A DNA stretch of 64,000 nt from Flavobacteriales bacterium (GCA_027039975.1 JALWFE010000128.1:1-64000); one strand, 5' to 3'. Positions 1 to 9,920 are shown, counted from the first letter of the stretch. Made by a program: numbers and translations. The notes: generated by a model not told the origin, from the letters alone.

Positions 1-1623
1 AGCAATCAAGCGGTTGTAACTTATACGGATTCTAATGGTAATACATTGACAAATGCTTCAGATGATCCGACAGATTCTACTGATAATGATAATTCTGATA
101 CAGAACCTAATGACGATCCGGATGATGAGACTGATATCGATTTGTCTATCTATTGGATTAAAACTTTGGAAGTTTTGAAAACGGTGGTCTTTGACGGTGA
201 TACCAATAATGACGGTATAGCCCAACCGGGAGAAACATTGACTTATAACATAACGATAACCAATACCGGTAATGTTGTGTTGAATAATGTTATCATAAAT
301 GATGCATTGGTTGGTGTTAATCAGCAAGTTGTTGGAACAGGAGTTTTAAATCCCGGTGATGTTGAAACATTAACTTATGTTTATACAATAACACAAGATG
401 ACTTGGATGTGAATTGCGGACATATATGTAACCAAGCCGAAGTATTGTATCAAGATCCGGCAGGTAATCAATATAATAATTATTCGGATGACCCGAACAA
501 TACGAATGATATTGATGATACAAATGATAATGATCCTTTGGATGATCCGGATGATCCGACTTGTATAGATTTACCGGTTCAATCTATAATCACATTATTG
601 AAATTGGATGATTTTGATAATTCGGATTGTACACAAGTAGGAAATGTCATTGTTTATACATTTGAAGTAAATAATCCGGGTAGCACCAGTTTGAATAATG
701 TCATTTTGGAAGATGATATTTTGACCAACTTAGGTGTCAGTATAGATTATGTATCGGGAGATAGTGACGGTGACCAAATTTTGGATCCGGGTGAAACTTG
801 GATTTATACGGCTGTTTACACACTTATTCAAGCGGATATAGATGCCGGACATTTTGATAATCAAGCCAGTGTTACGGCTTCGGATAATTGTGGTAATACG
901 GTATCCGATTTGTCTGATCCTGTTGATGTAACGGCTGATAATGTAACTGTAACGAATTTGGTTCAATGTCCTGAGTTGACTTTGGAAAAAACTGGAGAAT
1001 TTGATGATTTAAATGAAAATGGAGTTGCTGATGCCGGTGATACTATCACATATAGTTTTACGGTGACCAATACCGGTAATGTTACATTGTACAATATCAG
1101 TATTGACGACCCGATAGTAGCTGTTACAGGTGGTCCGATTGGTATGTTGCTTCCGGGAGAGAGTGATTCTCAAACCTTTACAGCTACTTATGTAATTACT
1201 CCGGAAGATTTGAAAAACGGTTCAGTAGTTAATCAGGCTATGGCAATAGGATATGATCCGCAAAATAATCAAATAAGCGATTTATCCGATGACCCGCAAA
1301 CGGTAGAAGAAAATGATCCGACTATTATCATTACTATCGGTATTGATATACCAGAAATATTTACACCTAACGGTGACGGTGTGAATGATACTTTTGTAAT
1401 TTCCGGCTTAGAGAATTTTGAAGATGCTTCACTAAAAGTCTTCAATCGTTGGGGAGCAAAAGTCTTTGAAGCAACGCCTTATCATAACGATTGGGATGGT
1501 AGATCGGATGGTCAATTCGTTTACGATAAAGTTTCCAAATTACCGGTAGGAACATACTATTACGTATTGAAATTAGGAGAAAACTTTAAACCTATCGTAG
1601 GTTGGGTTTACTTGGACAGATAA
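1..1623 (+). CDS. T9SS-secreted surface protein with DUF11/DUF7507-like repeats, 5' truncated
   Basis: The reading frame is open from base 1, so the start lies outside the window; about 540 C-terminal residues are visible. At least three Ig-like repeats recur, each holding the core LTYNITITNTGNVVLNNV or a variant, followed by an Asp/Gly-rich calcium-site-like stretch (DGDQILDPGETW) and an Asn/Asp/Pro-rich linker. This is the DUF11/DUF7507 architecture of large flavobacterial adhesins. The last 90 residues begin IFTPNGDGVNDTF and end with a conserved strand (VGWVYLDR), which is the type B gliding-motility-associated C-terminal domain recognised by the type IX secretion system. The protein is therefore predicted to cross the outer membrane and stay at the surface or be released. 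A strong hairpin follows the stop. Ligand and role are unknown; adhesion is a guess from architecture. Confidence 0.93.
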   Translation, partial: SNQAVVTYTDSNGNTLTNASDDPTDSTDNDNSDTEPNDDPDDETDIDLSIYWIKTLEVLKTVVFDGDTNNDGIAQPGETLTYNITITNTGNVVLNNVIINDALVGVNQQVVGTGVLNPGDVETLTYVYTITQDDLDVNCGHICNQAEVLYQDPAGNQYNNYSDDPNNTNDIDDTNDNDPLDDPDDPTCIDLPVQSIITLLKLDDFDNSDCTQVGNVIVYTFEVNNPGSTSLNNVILEDDILTNLGVSIDYVSGDSDGDQILDPGETWIYTAVYTLIQADIDAGHFDNQASVTASDNCGNTVSDLSDPVDVTADNVTVTNLVQCPELTLEKTGEFDDLNENGVADAGDTITYSFTVTNTGNVTLYNISIDDPIVAVTGGPIGMLLPGESDSQTFTATYVITPEDLKNGSVVNQAMAIGYDPQNNQISDLSDDPQTVEENDPTIIITIGIDIPEIFTPNGDGVNDTFVISGLENFEDASLKVFNRWGAKVFEATPYHNDWDGRSDGQFVYDKVSKLPVGTYYYVLKLGENFKPIVGWVYLDR

Positions 1624-1646
1624 TAGAAAGTTAGTTTATCAATGAT

Positions 1647-1691
1647 AAAAAACGGTTTTTGAAGAGATTTCTTTGAAAACCGTTTTTTTTT
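1647..1691 (+). terminator. Rho-independent terminator of the surface-protein gene
   Basis: A perfect inverted repeat (AAAACGGTTTT and AAAACCGTTTT) separated by about 16 nt is followed by a run of T, 24 nt after the stop codon. The arms are AT-rich but the geometry is typical. Confidence 0.8.
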
Positions 1692-2011
1692 GCGGTATAG
1701 TACTTTGTTAGTCAGAAATATTATATTTTATAGTAGTGGCATTGTTTATTTCCGATGCCGGGAATACCAAATTATTTTTAGACTATTTTATATTTGGAAT
1801 TGTTATTATTTGGAATTTTTTTGATCAGCGTCAAGTCAAGTGTCGTGTATCTTTTGGGTATATTGCAGCCATCAGAAACAAATACCGGAAATGACTAGTG
1901 ATTAGATCTGTCATAGAACAGGTCATTCGGAAGGATTTTTATACGTAAATAGCCGTTTGCCTATTGTAATGCCTGGGTCTTTAAATCGTAAAGAAAAAAT
2001 GCTGGCTTTTT
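1692..2011. other. Gene-free spacer with one dispersed repeat copy
   Basis: No credible reading frame is present. The only recognisable element is an AT-rich segment near 1764-1802 that is closely matched at 41041-41080. The two flanking genes converge here. Confidence 0.6.
1764..1802 (+). repeat. Dispersed AT-rich repeat, copy A
   Basis: Begins ATACCAAATTATTTTTAGAC and continues with an ATTTTATAT...GAATT tail. The same 20-base opening and a similar tail occur at 41041-41080, both in gene-free spacers. Confidence 0.6.
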
Positions 2012-2593
2012 TTAAAATTTTAATTTGGCTTTAGTGCGGTAAACTTCTTTGTTGAAAAAATGTCCTGTTTTTTGATTGATAACTTCAAAAATCATATAAA
2101 TACTAAACCGCATTTTTTCTATGGGTATATTTTCTTTTTCATCTACGAGGTAAAAATTTTTGACCTTACGATATGCAATAACTTTTCCGTTTTTTTTAAT
2201 CAAACGGTCAAATTTATTCCAGTTGGCATCAGGATTATAACCGAAATATTGAAAAAACTCCGGGTTTACTTTCAATTCTTTTTTAGGATTAAATTTGTGT
2301 TCTGAGTAAACTTTTTGAGGTAAGTAATTCAAATCTTTAATGGTCTCTGATGGGTCCATTTTATAATAATCGCGTGTAAAAGACGTATTGACATAAACAC
2401 CATTGTATTTACCGGGTTGATTATAAACAATAATCAGCGTGAAAGGTTCCTTTTTTAGTTTGACGGTATTATTATTCAAACGGATACTGTCATTACCTTG
2501 TTTTAAATAGATTTCAACCGGCGGTTGTGTGTCCTGTGCCGGTAAGCTAAAACGGATTAAAACGGTTAAAATGAGTATATACAGTATGCGCAT
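2012..2593 (-). CDS. Secreted protein of unknown function
   Basis: 193 residues. The N-terminus MRILYILILTVLIRFSLPAQ is a signal peptide with a probable cleavage after PAQ, so the protein is exported to the periplasm or outer membrane face. The mature part (DTQPPVEIYLKQGNDSIRL...) is rich in Lys, Asn and Tyr, looks beta-rich, has no Cys and no further membrane segment. I do not recognise a family. It is transcribed alone, 280 bases downstream of the TonB receptor on the same strand, and converges on the T9SS cargo gene. It could belong with the receptor, but spacing makes an operon doubtful. Confidence 0.75.
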   Translation of the reverse strand: MRILYILILTVLIRFSLPAQDTQPPVEIYLKQGNDSIRLNNNTVKLKKEPFTLIIVYNQPGKYNGVYVNTSFTRDYYKMDPSETIKDLNYLPQKVYSEHKFNPKKELKVNPEFFQYFGYNPDANWNKFDRLIKKNGKVIAYRKVKNFYLVDEKENIPIEKMRFSIYMIFEVINQKTGHFFNKEVYRTKAKLKF

Positions 2594-2873
2594 AAAATCG
2601 GATTACCAAGATGTAAAAATACAAAAAAAAATAAGAATGCTGAGTTTTATTGCGGTTTATCCTGAATTTTGCAAGAGACTCTGATAAAATTTTTATTTGA
2701 ATATTTATTTTGTTATGTATTTTATGAATTATTAAGAGTTTTAAATTGTTTTTTCTAATTATTTAAAGACGTTTTTACATAGCATAAATTCAATTTTTTT
2801 TTTATAAATAATGAAATAAAACCGGCATCAAATCCAAGGGTTTAATCAAATCAAGTATGCCGCCTGCCATAGG

Positions 2874-4853
2874 TTATTTGATTTTATAGTTTATTTCAAA
2901 AATAATCCAACGCCCCGGCATTTTAATGTATGATAAATCGTTGTAAGAAACGTCCAATATATTTTCAATATTTATACCCAAACGGATACGCTTAATTTGT
3001 TTTGACCATTTCAAGTTGGCAATCCAATAAGGTTTGTAATCATATAGCCGGTATTGTCCATCGGTATAGTCGAGGTATTGGCCGTTGCGGTCTTTATAAA
3101 CAACAGTCCAATGTAAATTGCTGTCAAAGAAAAAACGGTGTAAAACCGACAAGTTGGCTTTGTGTTTCAGGTAGTCCAATACATATTTAGAGATGAAATT
3201 TTGAGCAATGTCTTTGTTCATATTCAAATAGGCATAAGAAAAACGGATACTTTTAAAGATACCGGATTTGAAACGGTGTGAGGCACTGAATTCCACACCG
3301 AAAGTTTGTAAATCAGTTAAATTTTGCGGTTGCCATTTATCTGCCGGATTGGTTTTGACCCAGTCGATTGTATTTTTTGATTGCCGGATAAAGATATTGG
3401 CACTGATGTGAGTTTGTTTAATAAAAAATTTTGTTCCTGCTTCATAAGTTACGGCTGTTTCGGGTTTTAAATCCGGATTGCCAATATTTGAAGGACCTTC
3501 ATAATACAAGTCTGTAAAAGTAGGCAAGCGTGTGGAGGTACCGGCGTTGATATAATGTATCCAATGCGGATGCCGGTAGCTGATATATCCACTGCCGTTA
3601 ATCTGCCAATTGAAGTTTTTTTCATACATTAAATTTATACCGGCACCGGCTTCAAATCTCCCCCGGTTTTTGGATTGGTTGAGATGTGTTTCCAAATAGG
3701 TCCTTTGGTCGGTTTTGGTAAAGGCGTCCCTGTCGTTGATAGCAACCGGTGTGTCTAACGGTTTTCCGAGTTTATTGCTCAGGATATGTTCGTTGCGTAT
3801 TACGAGATTGAAATAGGTTTTTCCATATTTTGAAGTTGTCCGGGCTTGAAATTGTCCGCCGGCTTGACGGGTTTTATGAAAATTGTGTCCGGGGTAATAG
3901 ATACCGGGAGCATATTGAGCCGTATCTTGATTGTGGATATAGAAACCGTTTTGGTAATGGTAGATACTTTCTCTAAACAGTTGAAATTCATCAAAATGTA
4001 ATTTGTAAAACAAATTGACTTTCCACCGGATTTTTTTTCCGCTTCCGGTTGATAGGTTTGCAAAATAACCTTGAGTTTTTTCGTATTGCCAAGGATATTT
4101 AGAGGTGTAAAAACTATTGGCACCGAAATCTTTTTGGTGGTATCCGGCTTGAAAATCAACAGGGAATTTTGAATGATTATACCGGATTTGTATAAAATCT
4201 TTAATGTTGTAAAAATCGGTATTATTGATACTGTCTTTGGTTAAGTAACCGGTTGAACGTTGATAAGTAAAGCCGTTGTAAACACTTATTTTTCCAAATT
4301 GATGTGCCAAATCGAAATCCGTTTTGAGGTAACCGAATTGTCCTATTTTCAGTCCTGATTGCGCTTGTGTTTTTCCGGGGTTTTTGGTAACGATATTGAT
4401 AGCACCGCTGTAAGCATTGATACCGTAATTTTGTCCCGAAGCACCATATAAAATTTCAATGTGGTCAATCATACTGATGTCAACCGGTAAATCCAAATTG
4501 TGATGACCGGTTTGCGGGTCATTGACTTTGATACCATTGAGGAGGATAACGGCTTGGTCGAAGTTGCCGCCACGGATACTGATATCGGATTGCACACCTT
4601 GACTGCCTCGTGAACGGATATCGATACCGGACAATAAATTGAGAAAATCGTCGATGCTCTCAATTCCGGCAGTTTGTACCGGTGTCGATTTAATAATTTC
4701 AACAGCCAGCCCTTTTTTTAGTCCGGATGTTATTTTATTTTCAAAAGTTGCAATCGTAACCGTATCCAGTTTTTGCGTATTATCAGAATGGTTTTGAGCC
4801 AAAAAATGAAAAAAAGTGAAAAAGAAAATAAGGTTGAAAATATGTTTATTCAT
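2874..4853 (-). CDS. TonB-dependent outer-membrane receptor
   Basis: 659 residues. Signal peptide (MNKHIFNLIFFFTFFHFLAQ), then a plug domain at about residues 40-160 with the usual segments (DFLNLLSGIDIRSRG, DISIRGGNFDQAVILLNG, IEILYGASGQNYG, GAINIVTKN), then a 22-strand-type beta-barrel with alternating aromatic strands to the end. There is no N-terminal carboxypeptidase-like domain and no SusD partner nearby, so it is a stand-alone transporter rather than a SusCD glycan system. Size and plug resemble BtuB/CirA-type receptors. A B12-dependent accessory gene (meaB) lies upstream on the same strand, which makes cobalamin a possible substrate, but this is inference: no cobalamin riboswitch is visible upstream. 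Confidence 0.9.
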   Translation of the reverse strand: MNKHIFNLIFFFTFFHFLAQNHSDNTQKLDTVTIATFENKITSGLKKGLAVEIIKSTPVQTAGIESIDDFLNLLSGIDIRSRGSQGVQSDISIRGGNFDQAVILLNGIKVNDPQTGHHNLDLPVDISMIDHIEILYGASGQNYGINAYSGAINIVTKNPGKTQAQSGLKIGQFGYLKTDFDLAHQFGKISVYNGFTYQRSTGYLTKDSINNTDFYNIKDFIQIRYNHSKFPVDFQAGYHQKDFGANSFYTSKYPWQYEKTQGYFANLSTGSGKKIRWKVNLFYKLHFDEFQLFRESIYHYQNGFYIHNQDTAQYAPGIYYPGHNFHKTRQAGGQFQARTTSKYGKTYFNLVIRNEHILSNKLGKPLDTPVAINDRDAFTKTDQRTYLETHLNQSKNRGRFEAGAGINLMYEKNFNWQINGSGYISYRHPHWIHYINAGTSTRLPTFTDLYYEGPSNIGNPDLKPETAVTYEAGTKFFIKQTHISANIFIRQSKNTIDWVKTNPADKWQPQNLTDLQTFGVEFSASHRFKSGIFKSIRFSYAYLNMNKDIAQNFISKYVLDYLKHKANLSVLHRFFFDSNLHWTVVYKDRNGQYLDYTDGQYRLYDYKPYWIANLKWSKQIKRIRLGINIENILDVSYNDLSYIKMPGRWIIFEINYKIK

Positions 4854-4926
4854 TTCTAATTTTTCCCGGCAATATATAATTTTGGTATGTTTTAAAAAAG
4901 TATTTAATAAAAAAATAAAAAGCTTT

Positions 4927-5583
4927 TTAGGTGATATGTTTTTTTAATTTTATTAAGACAATAAAGGAGATGATTATTTGAGTAAGTACAATAAGTTTTT
5001 GAATGATGGTGTGAATTTTTAACAATAAAATTTTGTCATCACCGGTATGTTTGTACCAGTAAATAACAATAAGTCTTATAGAAAGTATGATAAAAAACGA
5101 TAACAAAAGATAATAAATTTGACGGTATTTTGTTTTGTTGATAAAAATAATAATAAGCAGAATAGCGATAATAAAATTAACAAGTCCGAACATACCTGAT
5201 TGAATATGTTGTTTGAAATAAAGGTCGGCGGGAAAAAAACTGATGAGAGAATAACCTATGCCGGCTAAACTTCCAAACAAAATAATGAGTTTTTTAATGA
5301 CTTTCCGAGTAATAATAATACTTAAAAAATAAAAATATAGAAAAATTCCGATTCCGATAATACCCAAAGAAATATTGTAAAATATCCAAAAAGGGTTAGG
5401 TGCTCCGTTAAAATAATGTGTCCGTCCTAAATCACTAAAAAAATTAAGATTCCAAACAAAACTTGTTTCAGCAGGATTTAACGGATTCCCTCCTTCATAT
5501 ATAGGTATTAGCACAAGAATAAAGATAACATATTGAAATAGAGTAAAAAAGGTAAAATCGAATAAATTCTTTTTAAATTGCAT
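4927..5583 (-). CDS. DUF998-like multi-pass membrane protein (paralog 1)
   Basis: 218 residues with about six hydrophobic helices. It carries family-like marks NFFSDLGR near residue 48 (after the first helix), a short NPFWIFYN segment opening helix 2, and FFPADLYFKQH before helix 4. These fit the DUF998 family, whose function is not established. It is closely related over its whole length to the next gene upstream (5772-6440), which keeps the same blocks (YDGGNPVKPLQTSFCWN, LLSDLGRAYYFNG, WFPSDLFLKTH). The pair therefore arose by tandem duplication. It lies 73 bases upstream of the TonB receptor on the same strand. Confidence 0.75.
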   Translation of the reverse strand: MQFKKNLFDFTFFTLFQYVIFILVLIPIYEGGNPLNPAETSFVWNLNFFSDLGRTHYFNGAPNPFWIFYNISLGIIGIGIFLYFYFLSIIITRKVIKKLIILFGSLAGIGYSLISFFPADLYFKQHIQSGMFGLVNFIIAILLIIIFINKTKYRQIYYLLLSFFIILSIRLIVIYWYKHTGDDKILLLKIHTIIQKLIVLTQIIISFIVLIKLKKHIT

Positions 5584-5771
5584 TGCTCTTATCGTTATAT
5601 CTTAACAAAAGTAAAATTTTTTTTTTAAAATCATAAATTTTTCATTCTTTTTGCTTGGTTTTGTAAAAATATCGCATTTTTTTGATGAAAACCCAAGTAT
5701 TTACAAAATGAAAAAATGATCATTAAGAGGTGACATTTAGAATTTGTTGGGAGTAAAAAACAAAAGAAAGA

Positions 5772-6440
5772 TTAGATTAGAACAGGTGTTGTTCTTCTTA
5801 TGTATAACATTATTATTGTAGAAAAAATTATTTGTGGGAAAATGATTAATTTTAGAGAAATGGCTTTAATTCTAAATAAAGTATCAGGGTTAAAACCTGC
5901 ATTTTTTGCCCAATAAATTAAGAAAATTCTACTTATAAACAATAATATTAGGGTAAGCATTAGATGGAAAATCAGTTTGTATTGTTTTTTGTCAATAAAA
6001 ATAATTAAAAGTAATACAGAGAAGTAATAACAATAAAAAGATAATAAAGATGCTATTTTGTGAGTTTTTAAGAATAAATCGGAAGGAAACCAACCGATTG
6101 ACATAGTTCCGATTCCCGATAATGCACCTGTAATGATGATTATTTTATTAATTTTTTTGTTTTTCAAAACATCACTGATGATATAATACAAAATAAAAAT
6201 ACTAACACCTAAGAATGCCAAAGAGGAATTATAAAAAAAGCTAAACGGGTTCAGTTTTCCGTTAAAATAATAAGCTCTTCCCAAATCACTGAGAAGATTT
6301 TCATTCCAACAAAATGATGTTTGCAACGGTTTGACAGGATTACCTCCGTCATAAATGTAAGTCAAAACGAATGTTGAAATAATATATAATAAGAGAATAA
6401 AAATGGCAATGTCAATTAAATTTCTTTTAAGATTCCGCAT
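5772..6440 (-). CDS. DUF998-like multi-pass membrane protein (paralog 2)
   Basis: 222 residues, six predicted membrane helices, with the same conserved blocks as its neighbour: an extracytoplasmic-looking IYDGGNPVKP segment, ENLLSDLGRAYYFNG, and GWFPSDLFLKTHK. Very AT-rich and Ile/Leu-rich, as expected for a membrane protein here. The 188-base gap to paralog 1 and 33-base gap to meaB suggest loose co-transcription from upstream. No catalytic residues are obvious; the conserved Asp and His could be polar sites within the membrane. Confidence 0.75.
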   Translation of the reverse strand: MRNLKRNLIDIAIFILLLYIISTFVLTYIYDGGNPVKPLQTSFCWNENLLSDLGRAYYFNGKLNPFSFFYNSSLAFLGVSIFILYYIISDVLKNKKINKIIIITGALSGIGTMSIGWFPSDLFLKTHKIASLLSFYCYYFSVLLLIIFIDKKQYKLIFHLMLTLILLFISRIFLIYWAKNAGFNPDTLFRIKAISLKLIIFPQIIFSTIIMLYIRRTTPVLI

Positions 6441-6473
6441 TGATTAAAATTTGAAATTTTTAAAATATTGAAG

Positions 6474-7541
6474 CTAAGATAGTAATTTTTTTGCAGCTTC
6501 AAAGGCAGTTATCTCTTTTTTTTTCATTTGAATGAGGAGTTTTTTTAATTTTTTTTGAATTTCCGGTCTATTGTAAAAATTATTTTTAAGTGTCAGATTG
6601 ACAGTTTCAAATAGCCAGTACTTGTTTTGTTCCAATCGGTTTTGTTCAAAGAATCCGTTTTCTTTGGTTAATTTGATATACGCATCTATTTTAGCGGCTA
6701 TTTTGTCTATTCCTTTATTGTTTAAAGCACTGGCTAACAGTACTTCCGGTGTCCAACCGCTAGGTTTGGGGGGATAGAAATGCAGGGCTGTTTGAAAGGC
6801 TTTTTGGGCTAAACGAGCTTGGTTTATATTATCACCGTCTGCTTTATTGATAACGATTAAATCGGCCAGTTCGATAATGCCGCGTTTGATTCCTTGAAGT
6901 TCGTCACCGGCGCCGGCAAGTTTTAAAAGAAGAAAAAAATCGACCATGGAATGTGCCATAGTTTCCGATTGTCCTACGCCTACAGTTTCGACGATAATCC
7001 GGTCAAATCCTGCGGCTTCGCAAAGCAAGATAGTTTCACGGGTTTTACGGGCAACACCACCGGGATTGTCTCCTGAGGGACTGGGACGAATAAAAGCATT
7101 TTTGTCTCTGACCAATGTTTCCATACGGGTTTTATCACCTAATATACTTCCTTTTGACAGAGTGCTACTGGGGTCGATAGCCAATACGGCTACTTTATGA
7201 CCTTGTCCGGTGTATAATTTGCCGAGACTTTCAATAAATGTGCTTTTTCCTACGCCCGGCACACCGGTTATACCTATTCTGACAGCGTTTCCGGTATAAG
7301 GCAAACATTTTCTTATAATTTTTTGACCTGTCTCAAAATGTTTGGGACTGGCGCTTTCGATTAATGTTATAGCTTTGCTCAATGCAACCGGGTCACCGGA
7401 TAAAAGTTTGTCTGTCAATTCGTCAGGGTCGGCCAAAGGAAGTTTCTTCCGGAGTTGTGAAATAGCTTTCCGGTTCAATCGAGAGACACCGTTGATACCT
7501 TCTATTTCTTGTAAAGCCGTTTTTTTTGGTGGTTTTTTCAT
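6474..7541 (-). CDS. meaB: Methylmalonyl-CoA mutase-associated GTPase MeaB
   Basis: 355 residues, the usual length of MeaB/ArgK G3E-type GTPases. It shows the P-loop GVPGVGKST at residues 93-101, the Walker B-type ETVGVGQSE near 185-193 and the guanine-specificity motif NKAD at 232-235. MeaB protects and gates cofactor loading of adenosylcobalamin-dependent methylmalonyl-CoA mutase in the cytoplasm. The mutase genes themselves are not in this window. The gene starts divergently from the patatin gene; an ATG begins the well-conserved protein directly after an AT-rich leader. Confidence 0.95.
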   Translation of the reverse strand: MKKPPKKTALQEIEGINGVSRLNRKAISQLRKKLPLADPDELTDKLLSGDPVALSKAITLIESASPKHFETGQKIIRKCLPYTGNAVRIGITGVPGVGKSTFIESLGKLYTGQGHKVAVLAIDPSSTLSKGSILGDKTRMETLVRDKNAFIRPSPSGDNPGGVARKTRETILLCEAAGFDRIIVETVGVGQSETMAHSMVDFFLLLKLAGAGDELQGIKRGIIELADLIVINKADGDNINQARLAQKAFQTALHFYPPKPSGWTPEVLLASALNNKGIDKIAAKIDAYIKLTKENGFFEQNRLEQNKYWLFETVNLTLKNNFYNRPEIQKKLKKLLIQMKKKEITAFEAAKKLLS

Positions 7542-7650
7542 ACAAATGTTAAAATTACGATATTCCTTTTAAATAAACAAAAATTGTTTGACAGCACTTT
7601 GTATACATAAATTAGTACGGTTAAATAAAGGTTTGTCGTAATTTATTTTT

Positions 7651-7658
7651 TAAATTTG
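7651..7658 (+). promoter_or_regulatory. -7 box of the patatin gene
   Basis: TAAATTTG matches the Bacteroidota -7 consensus TAnnTTTG; a TTTG lies 16 bases upstream at 7632-7635. An in-frame TTG that could be taken as the start sits inside this box, so the ATG at 7695 is preferred. Confidence 0.55.
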
Positions 7659-7694
7659 ATTTTCCATAACCAAAAAATAAAATTGTCATCTTTA

Positions 7695-9920
7695 ATGAAT
7701 AAGAAAGTAAACTTAACGTTTATATTATTGTTTATTATTTTTTACGTTCCCGGTCAAATTATTGATACCTTGCAAAGACCTGAAATAGGTTTGGTATTGA
7801 GTGGCGGTGGCGCCAAAGGTTTGGCACATATCGGCGTGTTAAAAGCTATGGAACAATATCACATACGTCCCGATTATATAGGCGGGACGAGTATGGGCGC
7901 CATAGTTGGCAGTTTGTATGCCGCCGGTTACTCGGCTTCTCAAATTGATTCGATATTCCACCGTATTGATTTTGATAAAATAATGTATAACCGTTTGAGC
8001 CGTAAGTATTTGAACAATTTTAAAAAAGAAAGAGGAAAACGCTTTGTGTTTGAATTTCCGGTTTCAATGCACGACCGGGAAGTGCAACTGCCTATCGGAC
8101 TGTCGGATTCTCAACAATTGTTCAATTTATTGGCAAGTGTTTTATTGCCGGCACATCAGACAGATGATTTTTCGCAATTGAAAATACCTTTTATTTGTAT
8201 GTCCACGGATATTGTTACCGGAAAACAGGTATTGTATAACAAAGGATTTTTACCGGCTGCTGTTACGGCAAGTGCTTTGTTGCCAAGTATTTATAAACCG
8301 TTGGAAGAGGATCATAAATTGCTTTTGGATGGCGGTATTGTCAATAATTATCCCGTGCGGGAAGTGAAGGATTTAGGGGCGGATTTTATCATAGGCAGCG
8401 ACGTGCAGGGGAGGATTTTGCGAAAAAAAGATATCAAAGATATGGGGGATATCTTGAACCAGATTATCAGTTTCGGGATGTATAAAGAGATGCCGTTTAA
8501 AAAAACAATCACCGATTTGTATATCCGGCCTGATATCAGTGGTTTCGGAATTACTTCATTTGATAAAATTGATACAATAATAGCCCGTGGACAGCAAGTA
8601 GCATTGCAAAAATTAAAAGAAATAAAAAACTTGAAATATTTGCAGTCGGACAAACCGGTTAGGAAATTACATTATAAAATTCCTGACAGTTTATTATTTG
8701 ACCGGATTTTTTTAACAGGGCAACAGAATTTTAAGCGTGATTATATCTTGGGAAAAATTGCCGTCCGTCCGCATAAGAAAATCAGTTACATCGATTTTTT
8801 AGACGGGATTAACAATTTGATAGGTTCTGATAATTTTGAAAAAGTTTACTACCGTTTTAAAAATAAAAACGGCTTACATCATTTATATATTGACGTAAAA
8901 GAACGTCCGCACAAAGCTTTTTTTAAATTGGGATTTCATTATAATGAACTGAATCATATTAATGTGATTGTCAATTTTGAAAACAAAAGAATATTTACCA
9001 ATAATGATTTGTTGTCGATAGATGTTATCGGCGGTAATTATTTCCGTTACAATTTTGATTATATTATCGATAACGGTTTTAAGTTGAGCTGGGGATTTCA
9101 TAGCGGTTTGCACCGTTTTTCGCACAGGGTTGATGCCGGTTCTTTGTTTGTAGAGCAAAATTTTCAGGTTAACAAGTTGGATTTTAATTTTTTTCAATTA
9201 TCAAATGAGTTGTATTTTCAAGGCAATCTCAATCATTTTTTGTATTTGAAAATGGGGATGCAACATCAATATAAAGAACTTTTTACTTATGTTTTTTCAA
9301 GTGAATTTGATGATGAATATTATTTTGGCAAAAATCATTATTTCGGCAATTTTGCTTCGGTAAATTTTGACAGTCGTGATGATGCAGACTTGCCGGTTAA
9401 AGGTTTGTATTTCAAGTTAAAATGGTCTTATTTTTGGTATTCTCCGGATTATGATAGAACTTTCAAACCTTTTTCTTTATATACTGCAAAATTTGATTGG
9501 ACGCAACGTTTGTCCAAGTATATGTTGATACATCCCTTTGTATCAATGGGTTTGTATTACGGAAAAGAATATACTTATGAAAATATTTTTTACTTGGGCG
9601 GAATGAATTTACATCCCGCTTATGAACAAATCATAGATTTCAAACCTGCTGATGTTTTATCGGTAGCAGCGACAAAATATGCCGTCTTTTCTTTAAGTCC
9701 CGTTTTTCAATTTAATAAGAATCATTTTTTAGAATTCGGTGGGCATTTGATGTTTTATGATAAAAGTAATGATTTGATTTCTTATAATTCGACTATGTTG
9801 TATGGTTTTAATGTTGGTTATGCTTTCAAATCGTTTTTAGGTCCTTTACGGATAAATTTTGGACGGGCACCAAAGTTGCAACAAAACATTTTTAATATTG
9901 CTTTGGGATATAATTTTTAG
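7695..9920 (+). CDS. Patatin-like phospholipase fused to an outer-membrane beta-barrel (PlpD-like)
   Basis: 741 residues from ATG 7695. A signal peptide (MNKKVNLTFILLFIIFYVPGQ) leads into a patatin domain with the oxyanion motif GGGAKG at residues 37-42, nucleophile elbow GTSMG at 64-68 and the catalytic Asp in DGG at 212-214, so the Ser-Asp dyad is complete. A POTRA-like region (about 320-400) and a 16-strand BamA/FhaC-like barrel ending FNIALGYNF follow. Proteins of this type resemble type Vd autotransporters; the lipase would be displayed by its own barrel. In Bacteroidota the passenger may remain attached. Expected activity is lipid acyl hydrolysis (phospholipase A). Followed after 73 bases by the DUF3108 gene. 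Confidence 0.9.
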   Translation: MNKKVNLTFILLFIIFYVPGQIIDTLQRPEIGLVLSGGGAKGLAHIGVLKAMEQYHIRPDYIGGTSMGAIVGSLYAAGYSASQIDSIFHRIDFDKIMYNRLSRKYLNNFKKERGKRFVFEFPVSMHDREVQLPIGLSDSQQLFNLLASVLLPAHQTDDFSQLKIPFICMSTDIVTGKQVLYNKGFLPAAVTASALLPSIYKPLEEDHKLLLDGGIVNNYPVREVKDLGADFIIGSDVQGRILRKKDIKDMGDILNQIISFGMYKEMPFKKTITDLYIRPDISGFGITSFDKIDTIIARGQQVALQKLKEIKNLKYLQSDKPVRKLHYKIPDSLLFDRIFLTGQQNFKRDYILGKIAVRPHKKISYIDFLDGINNLIGSDNFEKVYYRFKNKNGLHHLYIDVKERPHKAFFKLGFHYNELNHINVIVNFENKRIFTNNDLLSIDVIGGNYFRYNFDYIIDNGFKLSWGFHSGLHRFSHRVDAGSLFVEQNFQVNKLDFNFFQLSNELYFQGNLNHFLYLKMGMQHQYKELFTYVFSSEFDDEYYFGKNHYFGNFASVNFDSRDDADLPVKGLYFKLKWSYFWYSPDYDRTFKPFSLYTAKFDWTQRLSKYMLIHPFVSMGLYYGKEYTYENIFYLGGMNLHPAYEQIIDFKPADVLSVAATKYAVFSLSPVFQFNKNHFLEFGGHLMFYDKSNDLISYNSTMLYGFNVGYAFKSFLGPLRINFGRAPKLQQNIFNIALGYNF

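Noticed and set aside
4854-4926. Cobalamin riboswitch upstream of the TonB receptor
   Set aside because: The gap is 73 AT-rich bases with no B12 box; too short for the aptamer.
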